This document shows positions 60,801 to 62,641 of a stretch of DNA of 64,000 nucleotides, piece by piece. The notes below the pieces were generated by a model, which saw only the letters and a list, made by a program, of their open reading frames with translations, was not told where the DNA came from and searched no databases. Made by a program: the position numbers and the translations under genes. The first letter of the stretch is position 1; each line of letters begins with the position of its first letter. This DNA is from Limnomonas spitsbergensis (Eukaryota > Chlorophyta > Chlorophyceae > Chlamydomonadales): contig JAYJMM010000025.1 in assembly GCA_037349105.1 (NCBI GenBank), positions 310,001 through 374,000 on the forward strand, in the 5' to 3' direction.

Positions 60801-62617
60801 ATCGCCACTCTGCCACACAGCGAGTCCCTGCCAGGAGAGGATAAGCAGCAGGTGATGGTGTGTGTGTGTGGGGGGGGGTCCCAGCTGTATCGTGCTACCA
60901 GGTGTGGGGAGGCTTACACGGTTGGGTTGAGGCAGGATGAGGTGTTCGTTGGCTGTGGGGATTGCTGTGGGAGGTGTGTGGGTGGTTAGGCTCCATGGAC
61001 CATCAAAAGGGCCCAACCGGCACTTCCACCTCATTGCCCCCCCCTCCCATTGCAATCTTTACCCCTTACCCTGTACGGGTTTCACTATGTGTGGGTGTGG
61101 ACGCGACCCAAGGGGCGTGGTACTGATGTCAGGTCGTCCGTCCTGCGACCCCCCCCACCACCACCACACACCCATCTCACCCCCTCCCCAAACCGTCCAC
61201 ACTTACAGGTGTGGGTGTGGACGCGACCCAAGGGGCGTGGTACTGAGCTCCGGTCGTCTGTCAGGCGGGTCCCGCTGTCTCCAGAGGCGAGCTCCATCTC
61301 CCTGGGACACTTCCTGCAGCTCAGTTTCACAGCAGAGGATGTACAGCTGGCGGGCATGCCGTTGCATCAGGATTTCGTACGCTACTTCGGTATCGGGCGC
61401 AACGTCATGTGCCTGTATCAGGTGTGGAATGAAGTGTGGAGCAATGGTGTGATTGGTGTGATGCTCGTGCTCGCTGTCTGCTCCCAGTTGGTTGAACAAA
61501 AGGTATCATAGATATCCACCTTGCTATTAGTATTTATATAAAGCATTGTTCTCATTGTTTTGCGAATACTTTCAATTTGTGTAGATTTTCTCTATAAATT
61601 GGCTCTCTGCTCATTGCGAAATGTCCTTCCACCTGGCAAGATATCTTGTATCTGCCCCCTCTGCCTTTGTCTGCCTGTTGCACACCCGTCCTGTATGACA
61701 CATTAGTGCTGAACATCTCCATCGTGGCCAGGACACCATTTCTGACTCCCTTCCTGGCCTCCCTCCTTTCTACTTTCCTCCCTTATCATCACCGGGATGG
61801 TTTTGCCAACCTTCCTGTCTTCACTGATTATCAGGGTTTAGGGTTCTCTAGTCCCTCTAGTGACATATCCCGGACGCCCTTCCTTACGCCCTTACTGACT
61901 CCCTTCCCTCTGTCTTAGTTCCTCTCGTATGCTCATCAATACCCCCTTTCCCCCTGACCTCTCTCCTGCTTGATGCCCTCTCTTATTCTCATTAGGATCG
62001 CATCAACCCGTACAGCTTGCAGCTACCCGACACCCAGCTGTTGTACAGCCAGACGGTACAGGTCAAGTGGATGCAGGTACGGTTTTGTGGTACAGGTACT
62101 AAACCCTGCCTGTTTATGGATCAAGGGAATCACTGAGATGTTGCACAGCCTGGCTGTACCGTCCAAGTGGATGCAGGTACGGTTGTCGGTGTGTGTCCTA
62201 CAGGTCAGGTGCATGCAGGTACAGATGCAAACACGCAGGCTGGATCACAGCCAGACCTGCACCCTTAGTAGGAAAATGAGTATATACACACATTGCCCCA
62301 CCCCCCACACCCCCTGCCCCCTGCTTTCCTCGAAACCCAACCAAAACCTAAACCCTGAACCCTAAACTAGAGTACAGACATCCCCTGCTCCCCCCCCCTG
62401 GCCCCCCAGATCGCCCACTGAGGCCGGAGGAAGAGGCTGTGGCTCCGGCCCATGAGCATGAGTGCCTGCACCCATTGTCGTACAATGCTAATTTTGCCCC
62501 TCCCCATGCTTGCTACCCTGTCCCATGCTACCCCCAGCCGATTGCCCCTCATGCTTACCCCTCCCCTGCCCCCTCCAGGATGAGGCGGCTGCGGCCCTGG
62601 CCCATGAGGCTGGGGAG
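18501..62617 (+). CDS. FAB1: FAB1/PIKfyve-type phosphatidylinositol-3-phosphate 5-kinase, N-terminal three quarters (about 30 exons; kinase domain outside window)
   Basis: FAB1/PIKfyve converts PI3P to PI(3,5)P2 on endosome/vacuole membranes. The spliced exons give the family architecture in order: FYVE zinc finger (residues ~33-84), low-complexity linkers, the CCT/Cpn60-like domain (~509-836, with GGGMMDPRIYIKVKC, RPDILLVERSVARYAQDLL, LMFFDGCPKPAGMTLLLQGG and RRIKRVVQWACYAAYYL), a Gly/Ala-rich linker, and the conserved Cys-rich region (~1454-1658, with CERHEIKRI, LGHFLQLSF and HQDFVRYFGIGRNVMCLY). These match known plant FAB1 elements. Splice phases agree at every step except around a candidate exon at 34711. 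The start ATG at 18501 gives MDFVDKIAKLISG, like the plant N-terminus. About 1,670 codons are spread over 44 kb; the C-terminal lipid kinase lies further right. Confidence 0.92.
18865..19020 (+). CDS. FAB1: FAB1 exon 2: FYVE zinc finger
   Basis: Acceptor ATCTCAG ends at 18864, donor GTGAGA at 19021. Four CxxC pairs appear in order: CSEC (first Cys split across the intron), CGSC, CGSC (in AFCGSCTKN) and CNYC. The spacing is that of a FYVE finger. The basic RRHHCR PI3P pocket of canonical members is here RTQYCGSC, so only one basic residue remains. Confidence 0.9.
19431..19893. repeat. 19-bp tandem array, about 24 copies
   Basis: The unit GTGCACTCATGCATGGGAT repeats with one- or two-base variants across intron 2. 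Because 19 = 1 mod 3 and stops are absent, all plus frames stay open and show HGMCTHAWD-like shadows. The unit contains the palindrome ATGCAT; further ATGCAT words lie upstream at 19050-19125. Confidence 0.95.
20170..20272 (+). CDS. FAB1: FAB1 exon 3
   Basis: Acceptor TTTTGTAG ends at 20169, donor GTGAAA at 20273. It completes the last FYVE Cys codon with RSRQRGVV following, as in other members after the final CxxC, then an Ala/Thr-rich linker and SYREVVASV. Confidence 0.85.
20651..21116 (+). CDS. FAB1: FAB1 exon 4: Gly/Ala/Ser-rich linker
   Basis: Acceptor TCTGGTCAG ends at 20650, donor GTAGGT at 21117, phase 2 in and 0 out. This acceptor was chosen because the other nearby AG (20564) runs into a stop in the required frame. 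Encodes GDL-like linker sequence ending LDLDLHPSQLMPAMSSLRR. Confidence 0.75.
21305..21392. repeat. 16-bp tandem repeat, about 5 copies
   Basis: TGCACTTTGGCTGAGC is repeated about five times within intron 4, with no variants. Confidence 0.9.
21680..21835 (+). repeat. Copies of exon 5 acceptor region
   Basis: TCCTACCTTGCTCCCTCATG, then TCACTCTTTCAG|TGTAA.TTCTCCTCAGTTGT at about 21723-21775, duplicates the branch/acceptor region and first ~18 bases of exon 5 (22124). A second internal duplication, CTCTCTCAT.GGG.CTACGCGCACT, is at about 21679 and 21782. Confidence 0.75.
22124..22216 (+). CDS. FAB1: FAB1 exon 5
   Basis: Acceptor TTTTCAG ends at 22123, donor GTGAGG at 22217, 31 codons in phase 0. 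Contains DLTWEVPPPLEDDF, matching the short aromatic/acidic W.PP..ED motif that precedes the CCT domain in plant FAB1 proteins. Confidence 0.85.
22441..23048 (+). CDS. FAB1: FAB1 exon 6: low-complexity linker and coiled-coil-like segment
   Basis: Acceptor ATCTCCAG ends at 22440, donor GTGGGC at 23049, phase 0 in and 2 out. It has Ala/Thr/Ser runs, then a Glu/Gln-rich probable coiled coil (LEQQGLEKLQQVQEQEQERV) and QMPRNIVDMYR. Confidence 0.8.
23255..23400. repeat. CCTCCCTGCC pyrimidine tract
   Basis: Short tandem CCTCCCTGCC-type units, strongly strand-biased, lie just upstream of the pseudo-copy of exon 7. Confidence 0.8.
23398..23465 (+). pseudogene. Pseudoexon copy of FAB1 exon 7 5' end
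   Basis: CCCTATAG|GCAAGGCATCCAAGCCACC and the following ~45 bases match exon 7 at about 80 percent by eye, but the copy reads an in-frame TAG (CTGTAG at the position of CTGCAG). It is separated from the true exon by a CCTCCCTGCC tract that also precedes it. Confidence 0.75.
23536..23636 (+). CDS. FAB1: FAB1 exon 7: start of CCT-like domain
   Basis: Acceptor CCCTCCAG ends at 23535, donor GTGGGT at 23637, phase 2 in and 1 out. Encodes ARPHLRQLVLQLLRAEGF, equivalent to the HFRALVAQLL...E segment that opens the chaperonin-like domain of FAB1. Confidence 0.88.
23959..24511 (+). repeat. 138-bp tandem array, four copies of exon 8 5' end plus acceptor
   Basis: Four copies (starting about 23961, 24103, 24238 and 24374) each hold a CAG acceptor-like site, ~75 bases of exon 8 (DAQREEWADVVIRLSEEAAA), then a constant intron-like block CACATCCAGTCAGTCCCTCC onwards. 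Copies differ by single bases (CCCGGAT/CTCTGAT). The final copy at 24512 continues into the exon. Confidence 0.92.
24512..24738 (+). CDS. FAB1: FAB1 exon 8: CCT domain core
   Basis: Acceptor TGTTCCAG ends at 24511, donor GTAACG at 24739, phase 1 in and 0 out. Encodes GGGMMDPRIYIKVKC and HGVVVRKNVTHRKMRSQ, direct counterparts of the GGGMDPGGYVKVKC and VKGVVCKKNVAHRRM elements of plant FAB1. Confidence 0.95.
24770..24846. repeat. CTG/TTG trinucleotide run
   Basis: Imperfect CTG/TTG/CTA repeats end in eight uninterrupted CTG units, in intron 8. Confidence 0.9.
24945..24976 (+). pseudogene. Pseudoexon copy of FAB1 exon 9 5' end
   Basis: CCTGCAG|GTGCCTAACCCCACGGTGGTG duplicates the exon 9 acceptor and first 21 bases (one codon changed), about 145 bp upstream of the true exon. 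A GA-rich TTTGAAAT-word tract lies between. Confidence 0.8.
25095..25187 (+). CDS. FAB1: FAB1 exon 9
   Basis: Acceptor TTGTGCAG ends at 25094, donor GTGTGT at 25188, 31 codons in phase 0. Encodes TNPTVVLLGGSLEFQKSANR and LSSLDNVIDM, equivalent to the LLILGGALEYQR...LSSFDTLLQQE element. Confidence 0.92.
25188..25760 (+). repeat. ~110-bp array from exon 9 3' junction, plus a ~40-bp array
   Basis: Copies beginning near 25295, 25405 and 25515 contain CAGCAGCCTGAGAC.GCATCATTG.CAT followed by a GTGTG-type donor, matching the end of exon 9 and its donor. From about 25560 to 25700 a different unit (TGTAACAAGTGTAATACATG plus TCATGTACCAT) repeats four times. A further decayed exon 9 copy is at 25718-25760. 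Confidence 0.85.
25941..25985 (+). pseudogene. Copy of FAB1 exon 10 5' end
   Basis: CCCCATCAG|GACCAAGAGGCCCTCCAGGC continues to read DQEALQAAVGELVSG, against EQEALKAAVGHLMSV in the true exon. It is open and has an acceptor and an internal GTGAGC donor, so use as an alternative exon cannot be excluded. Confidence 0.75.
26107..26189 (+). CDS. FAB1: FAB1 exon 10
   Basis: Acceptor CCTCTCAG ends at 26106, donor GTATGG at 26190, phase 0 in and 2 out. Encodes EQEALKAAVGHLM and RPDILLVERSVAR, the family's NPDVLLVEKSVSR element. Confidence 0.95.
26190..26325 (+). repeat. Tandem copies of exon 10 donor region
   Basis: The donor sequence GTATGGAAGTGTGACAGGAGG is followed by at least three variants of (T)ATGGAAATGTA.CAGGAGG up to about 26325. 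Confidence 0.6.
26408..26504 (+). CDS. FAB1: FAB1 exon 11
   Basis: Acceptor CCTATCAG ends at 26407, donor GTGAGG at 26505, phase 2 in and 0 out. Encodes YAQDLLRDAGVSLVLNLKPE then LERLARCLGTK, matching YLLAKDISLVLNIKRSLLERISRCTGA. Confidence 0.95.
26545..27035. repeat. GT/G-rich simple-sequence tract
   Basis: About 490 bp of interspersed (TG)n and runs of G. It gives long Gly/Val/Cys shadow frames on plus and Pro/His/Thr frames on minus; neither is coding. Potential Z-DNA and G-quadruplex sequence within intron 11. Confidence 0.95.
27174..27348 (+). CDS. FAB1: FAB1 exon 12
   Basis: Acceptor TGACCAG ends at 27173, donor GTGACA at 27349, phase 0 in and 1 out. Encodes VVPGIDALQQTSVGFCREFR, matching IVPSIDQLTSPKLGYCDLFHVE, followed by an alga-specific Ala/Thr/Gly linker. 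Confidence 0.9.
27409..27860. repeat. Heptamer array (CCCTTGA)n, about 55 copies
   Basis: CCCTTGA repeats nearly perfectly from 27409 to about 27770, with a few CCCTAAA, CCCCTGA and ACTCCTCAA variants, then decays. It is a 7-mer resembling the plant telomere unit CCCTAAA but different at two positions, internal to an intron. Confidence 0.95.
27965..28065 (-). repeat. Short dispersed element (SINE-like family), minus copy
   Basis: On the minus strand: CTTCGGCCCAGGCTGCGCTG, TTTCCTCAAAT, GGGCGTAGCTTCATTTTTTTATTT. This is the same core order as the copies at 32030 and 32192. The T/A-rich end and dispersed location suggest a SINE-like family. Confidence 0.55.
28378..28838 (+). repeat. ~60-bp tandem array from exon 13 acceptor/5' end, 7-8 copies
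   Basis: Each copy contains GTG(T/C)G(T/C)AGCTACCCAGCGTG, then TCCAGTCGCTCATGTTATGGACAGCTG and a C-tract. This mirrors the exon 13 acceptor and its first ~45 bases (…CAGCCACTCATGTTTTTCGACGGCTG). Copies are nearly identical to each other but diverged from the exon. Confidence 0.92.
28839..28935 (+). CDS. FAB1: FAB1 exon 13
   Basis: Acceptor TGTGCGCAG ends at 28838, donor GTGTGA at 28936, phase 1 in and 2 out. Encodes LMFFDGCPKPAGMTLLLQGG, the counterpart of LMYFEGCPKPLGFTILLRG in plant FAB1. Confidence 0.95.
28936..29515 (+). repeat. 34-bp tandem array from exon 13 3' junction, about 17 copies
   Basis: The unit (GGACACACTGAGGTGGGTGC then AAGGGAGGGGACAG) repeats about 17 times. The first, less regular copies (GACATAGACACACTGAGGTG near 29043) link it to the exon end GATATAGACACTCTAAG|GTGTGA. 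Thus exon 13 has arrays seeded from both of its ends. Confidence 0.88.
29543..29562. repeat. Poly-C run of 20
   Basis: Twenty uninterrupted C residues followed by TTCAG, in intron 13. Confidence 0.9.
29678..29790 (+). CDS. FAB1: FAB1 exon 14: end of CCT domain
   Basis: Acceptor TCCCCAG ends at 29677, donor GTAAGT at 29791, phase 2 in and 1 out. Encodes RIKRVVQWACYAAYYLRLEG and ALLADLLAAS, matching KVKHVVQYAVFAAYHLALETSFLAD. Confidence 0.93.
29800..29920 (+). repeat. Two copies of exon 14 3' end
   Basis: (G)CC(C/A)T(G/A)CTGGC(G/A)GATCTACTGG, CAGCC.GTACCGC and a GTA(A/-)G-type donor occur twice more after exon 14 (about 29808-29860 and 29876-29910), with increasing divergence including an in-frame TAG. 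Confidence 0.8.
29936..30020 (+). pseudogene. Pseudoexon copy of FAB1 exon 15 centre
   Basis: CCACGCCCGCCGCATGTTGG followed by GCCAGTCCGCCCACCACTCTGCC matches exon 15 (HARRMLSQSARHSA) closely, 1.7 kb upstream of the true exon. It lies at the left border of the 113-bp array that also derives from exon 15, suggesting an old full-length copy. Confidence 0.75.
30120..31639 (+). repeat. ~113-bp tandem array from exon 15 acceptor/5' end, about 13 copies
   Basis: Each copy has CTCTTGCAGTC(A/G)TTCGACCT, GCCTACCCG.CCCCTG-like exon sequence, TTTGATCAGTACTGGCCCAC and an intron-like tail CTGTAACCCCACTCCTCC. Every copy carries an intact acceptor consensus. The last copy merges into exon 15 itself. Confidence 0.93.
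31640..31803 (+). CDS. FAB1: FAB1 exon 15
   Basis: Acceptor CTCTTGCAG ends at 31639, donor GTGAGC at 31804, phase 1 in and 0 out. Encodes LAVLADHARRMLSQSARHSA then SNPLGVILTPSPHTSIFDTS. It follows the CCT domain. SIFDTSLAAQ ends the exon; a copy of this end is at 31940. Confidence 0.85.
31938..31988 (+). repeat. Copy of exon 15 3' end and donor
   Basis: CC.CACA.GTCCATCTCCGACACGTCCCTCGCGGCCCAG|GTGGGA duplicates the last ~45 bases of exon 15, about 180 bp downstream. It is almost unchanged over the last 25 bases. Confidence 0.88.
32030..32280 (+). repeat. Two copies of the SINE-like dispersed element
   Basis: Copies at about 32030-32105 and 32192-32272 share GGC(T)(T/A)CGGCCC.(A/G)AGCTGCG(C/T)TGTT, CC(C/T)TYAAC, CACGCC.TA, GGGCGTAG(T/C)TTT, then T-rich ends (ATTTATTTATTT, CTTTCTGTCTTTCTG). 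Related copies are at 27965 (minus), 34857 (minus), 35165, 56280 and a fragment at 23785 (minus). Confidence 0.65.
32419..32965 (+). CDS. FAB1: FAB1 exon 16: Gly/Ala-rich linker
   Basis: Acceptor GTCCTGCAG ends at 32418, donor GTGCGT at 32966, phase 0 in and 1 out. Starts HLPFIPKEVVELLHQRMLGL, then Ala/Gly/Glu repeats, and ends SNEPSCLFGQEIGSPPT. No domain is recognised in the repetitive part. Confidence 0.8.
32966..33366 (+). repeat. FAB1 intron 16, built of five ~80-bp tandem copies with AG|GT
   Basis: GACAG|GTGCGTCGTCCACTG at the donor is repeated, with changes, at about 33042, 33125, 33202 and 33285, and finally at the acceptor (33361) as TGACAG|GTGTGCTGTCCACT. Spacers are telomere-like (AACCCTAAACC). 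Donor and acceptor are the first and last members of the same array. Confidence 0.88.
33367..33575 (+). CDS. FAB1: FAB1 exon 17
   Basis: Acceptor CATGACAG ends at 33366, donor GTGGGT at 33576, phase 1 in and 0 out. Encodes VLSTSPAEVAAFVAAFDDLG, a Gly-rich spacer and a second SSVEVAAAFVAAC. The repeated EVAAFVAA motif is an internal duplication. Confidence 0.8.
33755..33835 (+). pseudogene. Pseudoexon copy of FAB1 exon 18
   Basis: GGCATGCGCAG|TGGTCTCTGGCTC, then AAGGTCATGGCGCAATGATTGCTCGCGGCAGGGGGGTCCCTG, mirrors exon 18 about 140 bp downstream. It carries frame-disrupting differences (WSLAQGHGAMIARGR-like reading). Confidence 0.75.
33908..34001 (+). CDS. FAB1: FAB1 exon 18
   Basis: Acceptor CATGCGCAG ends at 33907, donor GTAGGC at 34002, phase 0 in and 1 out. 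Encodes WSLTPGPGAMIAAAAGGSL and ends TSADS. The WSL.PGPGAMIA motif recurs in exon 20. Confidence 0.75.
34310..34595. repeat. ~30-33-bp C-rich tandem array, about 9 copies
   Basis: The unit CCCCTACATGCTGCTGTACT plus AGT(GT)CCCCCCCT repeats nine times in intron 18, with length variation in the C-run. Confidence 0.93.
34711..34805 (+). CDS. Candidate FAB1 exon 19 (possibly alternative)
   Basis: Acceptor GCGCTGCAG ends at 34710, donor GTAGCA at 34806; joining from exon 18 in phase reads MAETGLQIAVPEEAPFKLSV then WSLGPAQ. However it leaves phase 0, while the next clear exon (36001) needs phase 1, as exon 18 supplies directly. Either it is alternative or skipped, or a small exon is missing. Confidence 0.45.
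34850..35230. repeat. Inverted pair of SINE-like elements flanking a copy of exon 19
   Basis: 34857-34930 and 35148-35220 are inverted copies (TAGCTCACCTAGTGC, GGCCGAACGGGTGGCTTCCT, CCACGCCCCAGG). Between them, 34995-35056 duplicates exon 19 (EVPFKLSGSSTLGPAR) with acceptor GGCAG and a GTACAT donor. Confidence 0.75.
35288..35312. repeat. Poly-G run of about 25
   Basis: Uninterrupted G tract on the plus strand, opposite in strand bias to the C-rich arrays around it. Length in the assembly may be unreliable. Confidence 0.85.
35515..36000 (+). repeat. ~100-120-bp degenerate array before exon 20
   Basis: Blocks with TCTCACTG(T/C)C.CC, CCCTC(G/A)(T/C)CAG, TTTCC.TCAGCCT, GCCATCTCCAGCC and GTCGCTCACCCGCTT recur about four times up to the exon 20 acceptor. 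Confidence 0.75.
36001..36138 (+). CDS. FAB1: FAB1 exon 20
   Basis: Acceptor CCCTCCAG ends at 36000, donor GTGAGC at 36139, phase 1 in and 1 out, compatible with exons 18 and 21. Encodes an acidic stretch NDSEDDDHDPGF then SLPIKWSLKPGPGAMIA, which repeats the exon 18 motif. Confidence 0.7.
36139..36605 (+). repeat. ~33-bp tandem array from exon 20 donor, about 14 copies
   Basis: Starting at the donor itself (GTGAGCGGGTGGGAGGTGCA), the unit GTGAGTGGGTGGGGTAGGGT plus GGGAGGTGCAC or GGGAGGAACAA repeats to about 36605. Confidence 0.92.
36790..52078. repeat. Giant C-rich ~47-bp satellite, about 330 copies, in FAB1 intron 20
   Basis: About 15.3 kb of a unit with CCCATCTGTGCACCTGCCCA followed by CCCCCCTCCTTTGCCTCC and a C-run of variable length (C5-C19). 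It has no stop codon in plus frames, hence three overlapping frames of more than 5,100 codons; minus frames are similarly open. Marked variants recur together, showing higher-order repeats: CTCAACTCC at about 40613, 42897, 46051, 48240 and 50170, and CTCCTATGCC at about 42402, 44348, 45553 and 47653. The minus strand has hundreds of G-runs. It is non-coding. Confidence 0.97.
52095..52310 (+). CDS. FAB1: FAB1 exon 21
   Basis: Acceptor CCGCTGCAG ends at 52094, donor GTGTAG at 52311, phase 1 in and 1 out. Encodes GSTILYSGGADPATSTT, a Pro/Ala linker, and FGGPGWSLSPSLSSLITFES. The alternative acceptor CCCAG at 52085 changes the frame. Confidence 0.75.
52311..52530 (+). repeat. Two to three ~115-bp copies around exon 21 donor
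   Basis: The block with GGTGCGTGC..CAAG.GATA, AGCC(T/A)GA(C/G)TTGA.ATTCAA and TTCGGTGTGC(A/G)G recurs at about 52315, 52400 and 52490. Confidence 0.75.
52531..53135. other. Intron 21, no recognised feature
   Basis: AT-richer intron sequence with TTCGTTTT words repeated about five times (52565-52830). No coding frame is supported. Confidence 0.45.
53135..53175 (+). repeat. Detached copy of exon 21 3' junction
   Basis: CACATCACATTTGAATGCAT followed by GGGTGTAGGTGCAGTGCG matches the last ~17 bases of exon 21 and its donor region (CATCACATTTGAATCAACGG|GTGTAGGTGCG), about 840 bp away. Confidence 0.8.
53310..53743 (+). repeat. ~80-90-bp degenerate array before exon 22
   Basis: Blocks of CCCCCTTCACACAC.TTCCCC, TCCCTGCT.T.A and CAC(T/A)AATGGGGATAT recur five times up to the exon 22 acceptor CCCTGCTATAACAG; an earlier CCCTGCTATAATAG is at about 53500. 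Confidence 0.75.
53744..53968 (+). CDS. FAB1: FAB1 exon 22: Ala-rich linker
   Basis: Acceptor CTATAACAG ends at 53743, donor GTGAGG at 53969, phase 1 in and 1 out. Ala/Glu-rich with two SAQQAAAEAEACAQQAAAG-like repeats, then TQDALLPSFVEANASG. Confidence 0.75.
54345..54790. repeat. ~40-50-bp tandem array, about 9 copies
   Basis: Units of CCCCTCCATCCC(C/T)(G/C)AAATC, CCCAAAGCCCCCTGATCCTT and CCCCCCTCT, in intron 22. Confidence 0.93.
54800..56265 (+). repeat. 89-bp tandem array from exon 23 acceptor/5' end, about 16 copies
   Basis: Each unit carries CCATCTTCGACCCCTGCAG|ATGAGGCTGCATGCC, then CCGAGGTGTTTACGCTATTCC (reading DEAACPEVFT, as in exon 23 DEASGLEVFT) and an intron-like tail. Copies are nearly identical; each has a full acceptor. 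A SINE-like copy (56280-56335) separates the array from exon 23. Confidence 0.95.
56280..56335 (+). repeat. SINE-like dispersed element, partial copy
   Basis: CCCAGTGCTACGGCCGAACG then GGTGCCTTCCTTAATCCTCA, ending ATATATCTTTATCTC; closely related to the copy at 35165. Confidence 0.6.
56358..56422 (+). CDS. FAB1: FAB1 exon 23
   Basis: Acceptor CACCTGCAG ends at 56357, donor GTGAGG at 56423, phase 1 in and 0 out. Encodes EASGLEVFTDPLRRADTLGD. It is preceded by the 89-bp array of its own 5' end. Confidence 0.8.
56423..57020. other. FAB1 intron 23, AT-richer
   Basis: Contains a short duplication (GGCCAAGATATTGCAGA(A/G)CA at about 56457 and 56558). No coding frame is supported, though an ATG-led open frame runs into exon 24. 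Confidence 0.5.
57021..57212 (+). CDS. FAB1: FAB1 exon 24
   Basis: Acceptor CTTCACAG ends at 57020, donor GTGGGC at 57213, 64 codons in phase 0. Encodes NLLVQVSGQSEDPSGRMSW, a Gln-rich run (LQQQQLQQHQQQLQQQ) and VAAARLMNLQALQ. Confidence 0.85.
57213..57535 (+). repeat. Three decaying copies of exon 24 3' end plus GGGCTGGGTGGT repeats
   Basis: GCTGCCCGTCTCATGAATCTGCAAGCGCTCCAG|GTGGGC is at about 57298; GCTGCCCACCTTGTGAATCTGCAAGG at about 57405; GCTGATGTCCTTCTGATGAAC at about 57485. Between them (G)GTGGGCTGGGT words are repeated. Confidence 0.85.
57820..58792 (+). repeat. ~106-bp tandem array of exon 25 5' end with acceptor, 8 good copies plus 1 decayed
   Basis: ATGCAG|GTGTATGACTATCAGCGCA plus TCTTCCTCTCTATGGCCTCC starts at about 57943, 58050, 58157, 58263, 58370, 58475, 58582 and 58689; a decayed copy is near 57832. 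The 36-bp exon part is perfectly conserved in all good copies; the intron part TTTTCACCCTATTCCCTTAT is also shared. The ninth, at 58793, is the real exon. Confidence 0.97.
58793..58900 (+). CDS. FAB1: FAB1 exon 25: start of conserved Cys-rich region
   Basis: Acceptor CATGCAG ends at 58792, donor GTAGGG at 58901, 36 codons in phase 0. Encodes VYDYQRIFLSMACRNPRKVL then LCERHEIKRIDFYNPQ, counterpart of SDHQSILVSLSSRCVWKGTVC and CERSHLFRIKYYG in plant FAB1. Confidence 0.95.
58975..59050 (+). repeat. Decayed copy of exon 25 3' end
   Basis: AGGATCAAGTGTATCAACCTCTTCACCCCCCAG followed by a TTTGAATTTGAATTTG tract mirrors the exon end (GAGATCAAGCGCATCGACTT..CAACCCCCAG) and the donor-side tract at 58915-58945. 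Confidence 0.75.
59051..59353. other. Rest of FAB1 intron 25
   Basis: Unremarkable intron sequence with TGTGACAGCTATCGAT/GTTATCGATT words; no coding signal. Confidence 0.45.
59354..59416 (+). CDS. FAB1: FAB1 exon 26
   Basis: Acceptor GTCCCCAG ends at 59353, donor GTGAGT at 59417, 21 codons in phase 0. Encodes DLTLAQFILAASPSASKRC; aligns with the PLGRFLRDHLF...RC segment of the Cys-rich region. Confidence 0.85.
59590..60665 (+). repeat. 49-bp tandem array, about 21 copies, headed by a pseudoexon 27
   Basis: At 59590-59650, CAGCGTCATGACCCCCACAA onwards is a decayed exon 27 start running to GGCGTGACAACCCACATGCACAC. From there the unit (ACCCACATGCACACTTCCCA, CC.AATCATGCACCCCACCCC, ACCCTCTC) repeats to 60665. 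ACCCACATGCACAC corresponds to exon 27 GCCCACGTGCGCAC, so the array contains exon-derived sequence. Confidence 0.92.
60702..60851 (+). CDS. FAB1: FAB1 exon 27
   Basis: Acceptor TGTGGCAG ends at 60701, donor GTGATG at 60852, 50 codons in phase 0. Encodes GVTAHVRTFLHGNARITLSI and HSESLPGEDKQQ, matching AHVHCYTHRQGSLTISV and LPGEREG in plant FAB1. Confidence 0.92.
61086..61150 (+). repeat. Copy of exon 28 5' end
   Basis: TGTGTGGGTGTGGACGCGAC then CCAAGGGGCGTGGTACTGA.(G/C)TC.GGTCGTC is nearly identical to the first ~60 bases of exon 28, 122 bp upstream of it; its acceptor is weakened (CACTAT instead of TTACAG). Confidence 0.92.
61209..61421 (+). CDS. FAB1: FAB1 exon 28: core of conserved Cys-rich region
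   Basis: Acceptor CTTACAG ends at 61208, donor GTGTGG at 61422, 71 codons in phase 0. Encodes VWVWTRPKGRGTE, SISLGHFLQLSF and HQDFVRYFGIGRNVMCLYQ, matching IWMWHRC, LSFGKFLELSF and HRDCLRFYGFGNMVACF. Several Cys of the plant region are replaced. Confidence 0.95.
61422..61995. other. FAB1 intron 28
   Basis: No coding signal; contains CCCTTCCT(G/T)(G/A)C(G/C)(C/T)CCCTTACTG-type short repeats (61735-61915). Confidence 0.45.
61996..62076 (+). CDS. FAB1: FAB1 exon 29: end of Cys-rich region
   Basis: Acceptor CTCATTAG ends at 61995, donor GTACGG at 62077, 27 codons in phase 0. Encodes INPYSLQLPDTQLLYSQ then VKWMQ, matching VHSVYLPPPKLEFNYENQEWIQ. Confidence 0.93.
62077..62235 (+). repeat. Copies of exon 29 3' end and donor
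   Basis: GTTGCACAGCCTGGCTGTACCGTCCAAGTGGATGCAG|GTACGG at about 62139-62182 copies the last 43 bases of exon 29 plus donor; a shorter copy (GGTCAGGTGCATGCAG|GTACAG) is at about 62203-62226. Confidence 0.88.
62405..62460 (+). pseudogene. Decayed copy of exon 30
   Basis: CCCCAG|ATCGCCCACTGAGGCCGGAG then GAAGAGGCTGTGGCTCCGGCCCATGAG resembles exon 30 (GATGAGGCGGCTGCGGCCCTGGCCCATGAG) about 170 bp upstream. Confidence 0.6.
62579..62617 (+). CDS. FAB1: FAB1 exon 30 (last exon in window)
   Basis: Acceptor CCCCTCCAG ends at 62578; probable donor GTGCAT at 62618; 13 codons reading DEAAAALAHEAGE in phase 0. It aligns with the acidic helix (KETDEVVNRAELLF) after the Cys-rich region. The donor is uncertain; reading on gives TAA at 62639. 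Confidence 0.6.
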
Positions 62618-62641
62618 GTGCATGTTGATCACAAACGTTAA

